Assembly (NCBI RefSeq): GCF_000220395.1
Contig: NW_004086160.1
Location: forward strand, 1-51,141
DNA from: Ichthyophthirius multifiliis
Lineage: Eukaryota; Ciliophora; Oligohymenophorea; Hymenostomatida
Reading direction: 5' to 3'
DNA: 51,141 bases
Under the pieces are notes generated by a model that saw nothing but the letters and a program-made list of their open reading frames with translations, ran no database searches and was not told the origin of the DNA. Made by a program: the position numbers and the translations under genes. The first letter of the stretch is position 1, and each line of letters opens with the position of its first letter. Positions 1 through 12,245 of this stretch are shown here, piece by piece.

Positions 1-234
1 ATATATATATATATATATTTATATTTATATTTATATTTATATATAAATATTTTATTTTTCATTTATATATTATTTCCATATTTAATTTAAATATAATTAA
101 TTTAATGTTTATTTTTATTTTTATTTTTATTTTTAGAAGTAACTAAAATTAATTTTAATTAAAAATCTTAAAAATAATTAAATTACTTTTATATATATAT
201 ATTTATAAAATATATTTTAATTAAAAATAAAAAA
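1..234. other. AT-rich upstream region of the DHHC gene
   Basis: Low-complexity AT sequence that opens with an (AT)n/TTTATA tract at positions 1-50. No coding signal is seen. It is the presumed 5' flank of the acyltransferase gene that begins at 235. Confidence 0.6.
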
Positions 235-1279
235 ATGTTAAACTAATAATAATATTAATATACATAAAATTATTTTTTTTAATAAATTTTAGAAAAATAT
301 AAAAATTAATAATCAATTCCTTTATATGAACTTTGGCCTAGTAAAAATCGTATATATTTTAAAGGAAAGTGCATAACCGGTCCATTATCAGATTGCTGTT
401 AAAACGGATATACATGGATTACTTTAATAGCATTATTTATACCTTATTTAATATTTATATTTCCTGATTTATATAATATATTTTCACCAATATTATCTAT
501 ATCTAACATATTGTTATTTGTGATTACCATTTTTTTTTTAGTTTTAACAGGATTTTCAGATCCTGGTATAATACCAAGAAAACAATTTTTACTATTAAAT
601 TAAAATTAATAAAATTCTCAATAATTTTAACTATTTTTAAATGGAAATGATAATAATAATCCTATATAACCTTCAACTTACCAATATTGCTCAACTTGTT
701 AAATTTATAGACCACCAAGGGCTTCTCATTGTAGTCATTGCAATAATTGTGTTTAAGTTTTTGATCATCATTGTCCTTTCGTAAATAATTGCATAGGAAA
801 AAGAAATTATAGATTTTTTATTGTTTTTATATGCTCTTTAGTTGCCTTATGTATTTCACTAATTTGTGGAATAATTATTTGGATTATTTTAATAAGTTAA
901 AATAATAATGATTAAGATAATAAACGTAGTTTTATTAAAATATAAATATATATATATATATATATTTATATATTTATAAATTTATATATTTTTTAAAGCT
1001 AGTTTAACATTTATACTCATTTTTGTTATTCCTATAGGTCTTATATGTTTGGCTCTTATATTTTTATGTTTATGTCATGTTTTTTAATTGCAATGTATTT
1101 TATTTTTTTATTTATTTTATTATTAAAAAAGTGGAAAAACTACTAAAGAAATTCTAAAACATAAAAATGTAGATAAAAAATTAGAAGGATTTAATTGGTT
1201 AAAAACTGAACCTTCTTTACTTAATTTAAATTAAAAAGTTCCTGTTTAAATATTATTATAATTGTATTAATAACTTTGA
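235..1279 (+). CDS. DHHC-type protein S-acyltransferase (palmitoyltransferase)
   Basis: Membrane enzyme that transfers palmitate to cysteines of target proteins. The frame from ATG 235, with TAA/TAG read as Gln, shows the typical order: N-terminal [18 protein letters not shown], two membrane helices, then the Cys-rich domain at about 715-830 with [15 protein letters not shown] followed by the catalytic DHHC in [19 protein letters not shown], two more helices, a TTKE motif and a C-terminal [10 protein letters not shown], ending at TGA 1277. The order is that of plant and protist DHHC enzymes. I place introns at about 926-998 (AT-rich) and 1095-1131. After the second intron one base is missing from the A-run at 1135-1139: restoring it gives KTTKE and 312 codons in all. 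Family assignment is firm; substrate unknown. Confidence 0.85.
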
Positions 1280-2889
1280 TATTAATTAATTTTTATTAAA
1301 AAATAAAAACAAAGAAATTATTATATTAATAATTTTTCATTTTTTAAAATATATAAAATATTATAAATATTTTTTCATCTAATAAATTTATATTATTTAC
1401 AAAAATAATTATAAATTAAAAAAAAAAATGTGATTTTATATTATATACGTAAAATATATTACATAATAATATATATAATTTTAAAAAATAAAATATATTA
1501 TTAAATTAAAAAGTTAAATTTAATTTAAATTTTTTTTTCTAATTTTATATAAATAATTACTCATAAAAATGTATATAAATATAGTAAAACTATTTATCTA
1601 AAATAATAAAAAATAATTTTTTACAAAAAGAAATATTTTTAATGACATTATTTTAAAAAATAAAAATTTTATTATAATAAAATAATAATCTTTTTAAAAA
1701 AAAAAAATTAAATATTTTTGAATACATTAATTAATAAATAAATATATAAATAATTTATTAAAAATATAATAGATATAATTTTTATATTTATATTATTAGA
1801 TTTAAAAAACTTTAATTGTTTAATTCAATAAATTTACTTGTAAATATTATTTTCTACTTATAAAAAATAAAATATAATTAAATAAATTTTAATAATATAT
1901 AAATTTTTACGTATAATTTATAAACCAACATAAAATTTTAATCAATATTATTAACAAAATAAAAATTAATTCATATTATTAAATGAAAATATATTTTTTT
2001 TTATATATATATATATTATTAATTTTTATATAAAATTTGACTATATTATTTTTTTTATTTTAATTAAAATTATTTTTATCTTTTTTAAATAAAAATTATA
2101 TTTAAAATATTAAAATGATATTGTAATGCAAAATAAAATTTTTATTTTTGAATTTCTATTAAAAATTTAAATTGGTATTTTATTTGAAAAATAAGAATTT
2201 ATATATTAATAACAAACCTAACTAACGATAATTATTTATTTAAAAGATTGTAAAAAATACAAGATACATATTTCTTTATATTTTTTTTATAAAGAAAAAA
2301 AAATTATTTATATCTTTGTTAACTTAAAAAAATATTAAAAATAAAAATATTTTAAACAATAATTATTAATTTATCAAAAAAAAAATATTTGTCTTTAATC
2401 CCGAAAACTATATAAGTATTTTAATCAGCTTAAAAATAATTCTATTAAAAATTTAATATATTAAAGCAAAAAAAAAATTAGTAATTTTAAATTATAAATT
2501 TATAAATAATAAAACAATTTTTATTAATAATTTTTTTTTATTAAGTTTTAAAAATTTATATAAAATGATAAGTGATTTTTTTAAAAAATATAACTTAATA
2601 ATAAATTATTTTCAAATTTAATATGATTTTACTATAATATTAATAAAATTTAATTTTTCATTATATTATATATTTAAATTTTTTTTTTTATATTATTATT
2701 TATTATAAATTTGAATAATTTTAAATTATAAAATTATTATTTCTTTTATTTTCTTTGTTAATTAAATTTTTTAATTTTTTTAAAAAATTAAAAAAATATC
2801 AATTAATAAAAAAATTAAACTATAATTCTATTTGTTTAATTTTTTTTTTTAATTAAATCAAAATTTTTATAATAAAATATTATCTATAT

Positions 2890-2928
<39 letters not shown>

Positions 2929-2985
2929 TAGTATTTTTTTATTTTAATTCAAGAAACTATAATACTAAAGTTAATATAAAAAATC
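1280..2985. other. AT-rich intergenic region, no gene seen
   Basis: About 1.7 kb of low-complexity sequence with A- and T-runs and an (AT)n tract near 2894-2925. TGA occurs in all frames and no recognisable protein segment was found on either strand. Confidence 0.5.
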
Positions 2986-3001
2986 ATTAGTAAAAATTAC
3001 T

Positions 3002-3835
3002 ATGTTATCTAAAACTAGCAGTTTAGTTTTATTCATATTAATTTTAGGAATTTTAATTTTTTGATTATTAAACGAAAAATCTATTTTAAATAAATTAATT
3101 CTACATTTATTAATTATTAAAAGTAAAAAACTAAAAGCTATTAAATTATTTTATATTTTTAAGATTTAATTATTATTCACTATATTTTTATTAAATATTA
3201 GAATTTTTCAAAATAATATTATTATTCTAATTCTTGCTAAAATAATAATTATTATTTTTTTATTCATTTTAATCACTTTTAATTATATTTTAAAATTAAA
3301 ACTAAATATTATTATTAAAATTTTATTGTTAATTTGAATTTCTGTTCATCATTTAATTATCTTTAGAAATAATTCCTTAATTATTTTAATTAAAGTTAAT
3401 CTATTAATCAATGTTTCTATTAATTATTTAGTTATTTTTATTAATTTTTCCTTATTTAATATTATTACTATAATTTTTAATTTATTAATAATAATTTTTT
3501 TATAGACTTATATGATTTTCTTAAAAAGTGCAATTTTTTTAAACTATTTAATTATTATTGATTTATACTTATTGATAATTATTATTAATATAATTCTTAT
3601 TATTAGAATATAATTAATATTTTTAGTTTTACATTAATTATTATTAATTATTTTAAATAATTTTATTATGTTATTATTATATTTGATTATTTGTCAAATT
3701 CTAAATTTGATTCATATTATTAATCTAAACATTATTTTATAAAAATTTAAGTTTTTATATATTGGAAATTTATTAATAATGTTCTTTATAATAAGCAAAG
3801 GTTTCACTTTTTACTATTGTTATTTTTTAATTCTA
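3002..3835 (+). other. Hydrophobic reading frame with in-frame TGA; possible decayed mitochondrial-type gene
   Basis: From ATG 3002 one frame stays codon-like for about 830 bases: almost all codons end in A or T and specify Leu, Ile, Phe, Asn or Ser, giving several membrane-like segments. It holds two in-frame TGA codons (after ILILGILIF and after KILLLI) that would be Trp in a mitochondrial code, plus several TAA/TAG. The N-terminal pattern (ILGILI, then W-x3-E, then KAIKLFYIFKIQ) loosely resembles NADH dehydrogenase subunit 2, but hydrophobic AT-rich sequence imitates this easily. It cannot be a nuclear gene under the code used elsewhere here. It may be a mitochondrial insertion or chance; low confidence. 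Confidence 0.2.
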
Positions 3836-3849
3836 AAATAAACAATTTT

Positions 3850-4377
3850 TATCATTTAAGTCTGTCAAAATAAATATAAAAAATATGATTAATAAAAAAC
3901 ACATCATGCTCATACAATTCTCGTAATACAAAAAGAAAAATAAATAACTTAAGACGTTTTTAGTTTATAAAATTTTATTAATCATATTTATTGTTTTAAT
4001 TTTTAGAATTTAAAATAAAAAACAATAATAAAAATTCTATTTTTATAATATTATTAAATATGTAATTAAATAGAAACTTTCTATATATAATATAATTATA
4101 TTTGAGAATAAAAAAATTACATATCATTTATTTAACTATATTTAAGTAGATTAAATAGATTATATTTTTATAAAAAATAAAAAATAATAATTTATTCATT
4201 TCTAGATAAATTACATATATTTAAATATGTATATAAATAAATAAAATTATTATTATGATATATATATATATATATATTAATATATTTAAAAAATTAAGAA
4301 TCCTAAAAAAGAAAGAAACTAAATAAAAAGATTTTCGATTCATTCTGTAATAGTGTCTGAAAATCTTTTAATTTATG
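3850..4377. other. AT-rich intergenic region
   Basis: No supported gene. It contains an (AT)n tract near 4257-4277 and is the 3' flank of the minus-strand gene ending at 4378. Confidence 0.4.
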
Positions 4378-5247
4378 TCATAATATGTCCTTAAGTTTAT
4401 TAGGTTTTGATTTATTGTTTTGAAAGTTATTAAAAATAAAAACTTATTTATTCTTATTAATCTAATTTATTAATACATAATTAAACAATATTTTTTTTTA
4501 TATCCAACTAATCCTATTTACAGAAAAAATAACTTTTAAGCTATCTTCATCAATTTTAATATCATTTTCTTTTCTTAAAAACTTTTAATATAATAAATAT
4601 AAATAAATAAAAATAAATAAAAAAATATATATATATATATATATAATATTTTATATAATTATTTATATATATATAATTTTAATAATATATTTATCATATT
4701 ATTACAACTGAAATTATAGCTTTTTTAACAATATGTTCACTGCAAGAATTAAGTTTATCCGCTAACATTTTTCTTAATATAGGTATAAATTACGTAGGTA
4801 TATGATTTTAAAAACAGAGTGCATTTGCAAATATTTCCACTGTCTACCATGTGTATATTAAAAACGATTTTAATAATAGTATTTCAGGAAGACTTTAATC
4901 TTATAATAATATATGAGGAAAATTTTAGGCATAGACATCTTGAATTTTCTGCTCTTACATTTTCGGAATTAATTGAAATAATATTTCAATGCAATTTTAT
5001 ATTTTTTCCTTTAAAGAAGTTATATTATGCATTTTTTTTTCTTTATAGTATGTAAGGCAATCATCATATAAAACTTTAAGTATGTTGTCATCTACGATTG
5101 TAAAACTGTTCTTTATATAATTAAAAAAAAAAAAAATGAATATTTTTTTTTTTTTATATAAAAAAAAACTTATGAAATTTTTAAACTTAAATTATTAAAG
5201 TTCTTTGTTAAGGCGACTATTTCGTTGTTTAATTTTTCTTTTTTCAT
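4378..5247 (-). CDS. Conserved-looking hypothetical protein, three exons
   Basis: I do not recognise the family. Exons 5247-5170, 5110-4706 and 4581-4378 join in phase (78 + 405 + 204 nt) to 228 residues ending at TGA. Introns are GT-AG; the second, 124 nt, carries an (AT)n tract. The protein starts MKKEKLNNEIVALTKNFNN. Its middle is well-mixed and soluble (DQSLPEILLLKSF, YTWQTVEIFANALCF, IPTQFIPILRKMLADKLN) and the third exon reads FLRKENDIKIDEDSLKVIF. The varied residues, with Cys, Trp and Pro in AT-rich DNA, and exact phase keeping support a real gene. It may be a helical scaffold or complex subunit, but nothing fixes a function. The start is the first ATG in frame; the extreme C-terminus is less certain. 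Confidence 0.6.
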
Positions 5248-5561
5248 TATTGTTTTGTATATAATACATGTTATTATTAAAAATATTGCAAAATATATTT
5301 TTTCTATCATTTACTTTAATATATATTTATATATATATTATGTATTTATTAATTTCTTATAATTTATTTATACTTATATATTATTTGATTAATTAAAAAA
5401 TTCTTGAATAATAATATGTCAATTAATATAATTTTTAATATAATATATATTATAATCTTTTTAGTAATTATTTATCAATTTGAAAAGAAATATAAATAAA
5501 AATTTAATATATCTAAATAAAGTAAAAATACAAAATATAATAAATCTAAAAAAAAAAAAAA

Positions 5562-5819
5562 TCATTTCTTTTTTTTAACTTCAGGTTCTATATTATCATA
5601 ATAATAAACAATAGTCCATTAATTTTAAATTGCATTACATAATACTAATTTCGCAATTTTATCGCCTTCTTCTTTTTAAAATTCAACAATCTAGCCTAAA
5701 CCATTAAACTAACTACTTAAAATTTATTATTATTATAAAATCTTGGCATTAGAACTATGTCTTAAAACATTAACCATAGTATAGGTTTTAAAGTATGTAA
5801 TAATTTCGTTCCTAAGAAT

Positions 5820-5888
<69 letters not shown>

Positions 5889-6579
5889 TTAAATACCATT
5901 TGTCTGGAGTTTTGTCTTCAAATTTAGGATAAGGACCTCCAACATATAGTTTTATTTCTTCCTATGTAACAAAAAATGGAAGAAGATTTTCTTTAAAAGT
6001 CTTTTTATCACTTTTTGAAAATGCTTCATTAAAATTTTAAAAAAATTCAATACAGCTTTACAATATTTCTTATTCTATATTTATTTATATTTTTTAATAA
6101 CAAAAATATAATAAACAAAAACCTTTTTTTTTCAACATTTTTTCCATTTTTAATTCTTTTTACATCTTTGATTAAAATATTCCTTATACAAATTCTCCTT
6201 CCCATTTATTTCCTTACTTATCTATAAAATAACCTTCTCCATGCATTTTATGTTCTTTCCATTCCCCTTCATATAATGTTCCATCTGGAAATTCATAAAT
6301 TCCCTATATATCTTTATATAAAGAAAAAATAATTATAAATATGTTATTACTTTTCCATTATGTTTTCCATCTTTCCATTCTCCAGAATAAATAGCACCAC
6401 TGGTATATCTATTTTATTTTAAATATAATAATAAATCATTAAAAAAATACTTATAAACTCCAAAACCATTCATTTAATCATCTTCCCATGAACCCCTATA
6501 TTCTTCGTTTCCAGCTTCATAACTTGTAGAACCTTTTGAAATTGAAAATAAAATTTATTATAGTATATATATATATAAA

Positions 6580-6627
<48 letters not shown>

Positions 6628-7003
6628 TTTATATATCTATCTATTTTTATAATTTTTTTTTTATTTTGTCTAAAAAAACAATCTACAAAAAATAATCACT
6701 AAAAAAATAGTTTATAGCTTTTTTTTGATTGAGTTTTTTTATTTAATTACTGAAATATAAAAAAACAATGCTAAAAAGTAATATATAAATAAATAATAAA
6801 CCTTAAAATATTAAAACTCCTTCTCCATGTTTAACTTTTTAATTATTAAATAATTTCCATTAACCTTCATATACTAATCCATTTCTATATTCGAAACGTC
6901 CAAAACCTTCCTATTCAATTGTTTATTATAAATGTTCTTCTTTGGGAGGTTCAGGTTCTACAACTGGGGGTAATTATACGTTTGTTTTTTGTTTTTTTGA
7001 CAT
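5562..7003 (-). CDS. MORN-repeat protein
   Basis: Begins at 7003 with MSKKQKTNVQLPPVVEPEPP and ends at TGA 5562-5564. At least five MORN repeats are visible: GRFEYRNGLVYEGQWK, then a unit with EYRGSWEDDQMNGFGVY, then AIYSGEWKDGKHNGK, then GTLYEGEWKEHKMHGEGYF, then NKWEGEF. After these comes a non-repeat C-terminal part (LYVGGPYPKFEDKTPDKW; later FQKEEGDKIAKLVLCNA). MORN repeats usually mediate membrane or cytoskeletal association in ciliary, basal-body or cortical proteins, so a structural role is inferred. Introns, on window coordinates, are about 6533-6801, 6409-6450, 6304-6350 and 6075-6122, plus one holding the long (AT)n near 5818-5885; all join in phase. The gene is divergent from the kinase starting at 7136, sharing a gap of about 130 bp. 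Confidence 0.85.
5818..5885. repeat. (AT)n microsatellite in a MORN-gene intron
   Basis: Nearly pure AT dinucleotide tract of about 65 bases inside the last intron of the MORN-repeat gene. It is likely length-variable and hard to assemble exactly. Confidence 0.85.
6562..6626. repeat. (AT)n microsatellite in the first MORN-gene intron
   Basis: Dinucleotide tract of about 60 bases inside the 269-nt intron at 6533-6801, long for this window, where other introns are mostly 37-125 nt. Confidence 0.8.
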
Positions 7004-7135
7004 AACTAAAAATAATAATATTTTATTTAAATATTTATTTATTTTAAATTAAATATGTTTCACAAAAAAAATATAAATAAAATTAAAGGATTGTAATATA
7101 TTAAAAAAAAAAACATTTTTATCTTTATAAAAAAA

Positions 7136-9322
7136 ATGTCAAACGATAAAATAAAAGAACTAGGATAATATTTAATTTTTTTAAAAAAAGAACTTGGAGA
7201 AGGTTCTTATGGTAAAGTTTACTAAGGCTTAAACCGTACAAATAATCAGTAAGTAGCAATTAAAATAATTGATCTAAAAAAAATACAAGAAAAATATAAA
7301 GATGATAATGATATATAAAAAAAAATAAAAAAAGAAATAGAAAATATGTAATTAATAAAAGGAAAAAATATAGTAGAAATGTTAGATAAAATAAAGTAAA
7401 AATATATATAAATATATAAATATATAAATATATATATATAATATATATATATATATATAAAATGTACAGTAAAAAATTATTTGAAAAATTAAAATCAATT
7501 TATAGAGATATAAAATATATATTTATAAATAAATTTTTTATTAAAAATGAATATTTTAAAATTTTTATTGCAATATTCTTAATTCATTATAATTTTTATT
7601 TTAGCATAACATTTTTATATTTAAATATATATTTATATAATTTTAAATTTAATTATATATTTTTATACATTTAATTTTTTATATTAATATAATTATAATT
7701 TTTTTTATTTCTATATAAAAAGAACTAAATCTAATTATTATATTATTCTTGAATTATGTACAGGAGGAAATTTACAATAACTATTAAATAAAAATGGGGG
7801 CTATATATCTGAAAACTAATCTATAAAAATTATTACTTAAATAATAGAAGGATATAAGATTCTCATTTCTAAAAACATGGTCCATAGAGATATAAAACCA
7901 GCAAATATTTTATTTAATGAAAATACTGCTAAACTTGCCGATTTCGGTTTTTCTAAAATCATTTCAAAATCTGATTATAATTCTGAATTAATTCATTCTT
8001 TAGTAGGTACTCCTTCTTATTGTTGCCCCTAAATAATTTCTAAATAACCATATTGTCCTCACAAAGCCGATATATGGTCTTTAGGTGTTCTTTTTTATCA
8101 AATGTTGTACCGAAAGTTACCTTTTACTGGGGAAAACTATTATGATTTATCGAAAAATATACTTGAGAAGCCTCTAAGTATACCAGAAATACCTCGTACT
8201 ACCCCTTTAGTTAAGAAATTAATTGCTTCAATGCTTGAGAAAGATGAATATTAAAGAATTTCTTGGAATTAATTAATATTAGAAAATATATTTTAGCAAT
8301 AAAATAATCCAGAGAAATTACTTGAATCCCTTAATAAATTTAATTCGATTGAAATTTAAAATATAGACCAAAAATTCAATGTAATGAAGTAGTATTGTCT
8401 AGAATATTTCAATGTAAGTAAAGAACCTTAAAATATATCTGATTTAATAGAAATAGGGGGAATATATTAAGATGTGCTTGAAGTATATATGAGATAATAG
8501 TCAAAGAACTCACATATTTAAAACGATATATTCAATGAATTTGCTAGTTCTGCTAATTAATCTTCTAAAATTTCATCAAGTACAATCAGCAATACTGCTT
8601 CTTTGACAAGTGAAGAGTTTAAAAGTTAAAATTATGAGGATTTGTACAATTAATAAGTAGTATTATAGTATAATTAGTCAACAATTAATATTTTGGTAAA
8701 TAATTTTATCCAAAAAAGAAATAAAGGGATTTTTTTTATTCTTTTATCTTTAAAAATATTAGAATTTTAATAAACTAATAACAACTTAAATAATAATTGT
8801 GTACTTTTAACGTGCTTTTTTATGATAAAAAAAGGGTATTAAAAAATATATAGAGTATATAGGAGAATAAAATTAAATGAACCTGAAAAATATAATAAAT
8901 TCTCAAAAGATTAATTTCAGTTATTTTTTGAGGATAAAAAAGCAAATATTTTAAGGCATTTTTTGATTTTTGATTTAAATTTAATAAAGGAAATTTTTGA
9001 ATCTTTTTTTGAAAAAATAAAAGGATTTTTTTAAAAATAAAATTAAATATGCGATTTTTATCAAACAAGTAAGAAATTCTTACATTTAAAATGGGATGAG
9101 GCTAATGAATTTAATCCTTTTTTTAAAGAAATATTAGAAAAATTAAAAAGTTAATTTTATATTATTTTTAAAGAGGTTCAATGTAAGGATATCTTAGTTT
9201 TTTATTTATAATTTTAAGATATTTTAAATGAAAATTTTAATAAATAAGATTTTAATTTTGGAAAATATTATTAAATGTATGAATAGAATGATTAAGAATA
9301 ATTATTATAATTTATAACATGA
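7136..9322 (+). CDS. Serine/threonine protein kinase, ULK/Atg1-like
   Basis: Two exons, 7136-7395 and 7723-9322, join in phase to 619 residues ending at TGA 9320. The kinase domain is N-terminal: glycine loop LGEGSYGKVY (residues 20-29), VAIK lysine at 43, LELCTGGNLQQLL hinge, HRDIKPANILF catalytic loop, DFGFSK metal site, GTPSYCCPQ activation end and [15 protein letters not shown]. The catalytic residues are all present. The CCPQ in place of APE, and the ADIWSLG stretch, fit the ULK/Atg1-like kinases expanded in ciliates. The C-terminal half is Gln/Asn/Ser-rich, with no domain I know. The 327-nt intron is long and holds (AT)n plus a chance 70-codon frame. A signalling or autophagy-type role is inferred only from the family. 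Confidence 0.85.
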
Positions 9323-9488
9323 TTTATATATATATTTTATATATATTAATAATATTTATTATTATTTTAGTTATAATTTTTTAAATTTTAAATCATTAAA
9401 TATATAATATCTTTTAATTCATAATTATAAATATTAATAATTAATAAAAAAAATATATATTTATTTTTATTTTTAAAAGCATATAAAA

Positions 9489-9526
<38 letters not shown>

Positions 9527-10339
9527 TTTATAAATTTATAAATTTATAAATTTATATATAATTAGTCTCAATATTTTTAAAATTTTAACTTTTTAATATA
9601 AAATTTTTTAAATATTTTTATTATTTTCATATCTTTAAATTAAAATAATATTATAATTTTTATTTTTATTTTTATTTTTACTTATACATATTACATTTTT
9701 AAAATATTTTTTTAAATAATTTTATAAAATCAATTTTTAAATTTAATAATATTTATAAATATGTATAATTAAATAAAAATATAAAAAGTTTTAAAATTAT
9801 ATCATATAAATTATCTTATTATATTTTTACTAGTAATTTATTTTTAATATTAATAAATATTTTGTAATAAAGAATATAAAAATTAATTATTTTTTATAAA
9901 TTTATGTTTACAAAATATTTATGTCATTAAAAAACCTTATTAAAACAAATATTATATAATTTATTTTAAAAGATTTTTACAAAATACTAAAAATAACTAT
10001 GATAACTCAATTTTACTCTATTTATTAATAATCTTTAAAAATAATTTTCATATGCGTTTAATTAATACATGTTATATTACTAAAATAATATCTTTTATAT
10101 TTTATTAATGATTTTTAATCTTAAAATTTAATACTTATATATAGTTTTTTTATTATTTTTTTAATTTAATTTTTATTTTATTTAAAAATATATATATAAT
10201 AAATAATATCTTTATATCCATTTTTTAAAAATTTATTTTTTTATTTAAATTTTTCATTATAAAATTTTATTATCAAATAAAATAATATAAACATATATAT
10301 TTAGTTTTTATTTTTATTTTTTTATTAAGATATATTTAT
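9323..10339. other. AT-rich convergent intergenic region
   Basis: No gene seen in about 1 kb between the 3' ends of the ULK-like kinase and the Fip1-like gene. It contains an (AT)n tract at about 9490-9523. Confidence 0.5.
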
Positions 10340-10741
10340 TCAATTGTTTTCTTATTATTCTTTTGTTTTGTTTTATTATTATTTATATTCTTTTATATGT
10401 TCTTCTATACATTTTCTCGCAGCTCTCATATAACTAATTTTTTGTAAATAAGCGGAAAAATCATTTACATCAAAACCAAAATTAAAATAATATTAAGGTT
10501 CTTCTTAAATTTTTTTAAATAATTAATATTTTTAAACTGTAGTATGCTATTTTAAATCATATTAATTATTATCTAAATAATCAATGAGCATATTTGGTTC
10601 ATTTTTTGTTGGTATATCTAAATAAATTTCGCATTCATCTTCTTCCATACTATTTTATTATTATCCATTAATTTAATTTCCATTATTTTAATTTTTATTA
10701 TTCTCTTAATAATGATTATTTATCTTATGTTGATTGTTCAT
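10340..10741 (-). CDS. Fip1-like pre-mRNA polyadenylation factor subunit
   Basis: Single-exon frame of 133 residues, ATG 10741-10739 to TGA 10342-10340. After a Gln/Asn-rich start comes an acidic stretch (SMEEDECEIYLDIPTKNE), then QYYFNFGFDVNDFSAYLQKI and SYMRAARKCIEEHIKEY. The core YFNFGFD plus an aromatic/Y pattern matches the conserved Fip1 motif (D/Y-Y-F-N-Y-G-F-[ND]-E..W..Y), which binds poly(A) polymerase in the cleavage and polyadenylation complex. The protein is much shorter than yeast or human Fip1, but the acidic part and motif are in the usual order. It lies 248 bp downstream of the DnaJ gene on the same strand. The call rests on one motif. Confidence 0.6.
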
Positions 10742-10989
10742 TTTTTATTTATATATATAAGTATATAGTATTAACTAATCTTTAATTTTATAATAATTAT
10801 TTTTTTCAATTTTTAATATTAAAAATATATTTTATAAATTTTTATATTTTTCAAAAAGTTTTTTCTTTTTTTGATAATTTAAAAAATTGGAATTATATAA
10901 AATAATAATATATTTATATAAAAACTAAAAAAAAAAATTTCTGTTTTATATAAAAACTAAATATTTAAATATTTTTCAATTGTTTTTTT

Positions 10990-11212
10990 TCAAATTTATT
11001 TTCTTTTTTTATTCGGTCTTTTTTTTAAAAATAAATAAAATAATATTTTTTTTAAAATAAATATAATAATAATTTAAAAAAAATGATATATATATGCCTT
11101 TTTTAATTTTACTTAATTTTCTTTTACAATAATAAATTTAACAACAAGATCTCCTGGAATTTATTCGTCTGATTCTAAATTTCCCTAAATATACATATAA
11201 AAAAATATATAA

Positions 11213-11260
<48 letters not shown>

Positions 11261-12103
11261 TTTTTTTATATTCATATTTACTTTTTTAAAATATTTTATT
11301 ATTTCTCCATCAATAACTTTTTTTGGAATCTAAATTTTTATATGATTCTTTTATTTAAAAACTCCAGTATTTTAACAATTTCTACATATTTGATATTTGT
11401 ATAGTTACTTGCTTGAATATTTGCATTTACATACTGTATTTCTTTCAAAATATAATATTTTTTATCCTCCCATTTATATTTCTTATTCAGAAATCTGAAG
11501 TATTTATTCGATATTTGAGCCTTTTATTTATTTTTAACCATTATTATTATATTATTCTTATTTTAATCCATTTAACGTTTCATTTTTAATTTACTAATCA
11601 TCAATATCATTAAATTCAAATGCCTTTTCAGTTCTTAATTTTAATTTAAAATTTATTTATAAATTAATACATTTTTAATAAACTACGTATATTTTTTTGG
11701 CATAAGAAATTCTTCCATTATAGTATTTTAATAATATTATTTATTTTTGATATCTTTAAAGTAAGTTTTTTAAAAATTCGATTAGTTTATATTATTCTAA
11801 AGTTAATTATCATATATCATTTTTTTTTAAGGATCAACCAATATTTTATATGCTCTTTTTTTTATTATATTATATTAAGTAAAATTTTAATCTATATATA
11901 TATTTAATATTACTCATTTATTTTAATAAATTTTTCGTTTGATTATATTTCTGGGTTTTTATCTGGATGATAACTTTATACTAATTTATAATAAGTTTTT
12001 TTTATATCACCAAGAGAACTTTATTAATTTAAACCTAATAATTCTAAATTTATATTAATTTTTCTTTAATTATTTATATAAATAATATATATATATGTAT
12101 ATA

Positions 12104-12138
<35 letters not shown>

Positions 12139-12245
12139 TATATATATATAATTGCTTTACCATATAAGTTTTAACTAACACTAAAATTATATTTTATTTT
12201 AAAAAATGAATTTTTTTTCAATTTAAATAATGATTTTATAAACAT
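10990..12245 (-). CDS. DnaJ (Hsp40) co-chaperone, probably mitochondrial
   Basis: Starts at 12245 with a basic, Phe-rich leader (MFIKSLFKLKKNSFFKIKYN) resembling a mitochondrial presequence; targeting is inferred. The J-domain follows across an (AT)n-containing intron: LYELLGLNQQSSLGDIKK, YYKLVQSYHPDKNP with the essential HPD, then INEAYKILVDP. A reduced zinc-binding stretch is seen (CKCKYSSKQLY, ICRNCQNTG), then the client-binding C-terminus (KKVIDGEIM, IPGDLVVKFIIV). The order is that of type I DnaJ, but with fewer Cys repeats than bacterial DnaJ. Introns with AT repeats lie near 12090-12165, 11830-11890 and 11190-11280. The first in-frame TGA is at 10992-10990; the last ~35 residues are low-complexity, so the true end may be slightly earlier. 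Confidence 0.8.
12085..12152. repeat. (AT)n tract in the first DnaJ intron
   Basis: Interrupted AT dinucleotide repeats located between the presequence exon and the J-domain exon of the DnaJ gene. Confidence 0.7.

Noticed and set aside
4819-5055. 78-codon plus-strand frame
   Set aside because: Antisense shadow of exon 2 of the three-exon minus-strand gene, which has better residue variety and correct splice phases.
5816-5890. (AT)n tracts as telomere or centromere signals
   Set aside because: They are plain microsatellites inside introns; no C4A2/G4T2-type telomeric repeat occurs in the window.
7462-7674. 70-codon plus-strand frame
   Set aside because: It lies wholly inside the 327-nt intron of the ULK-like kinase; splicing around it restores the kinase domain in phase.
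8820-9068. 82-codon minus-strand frame
   Set aside because: Antisense to the C-terminal part of the ULK-like kinase gene, whose frame is continuous here.
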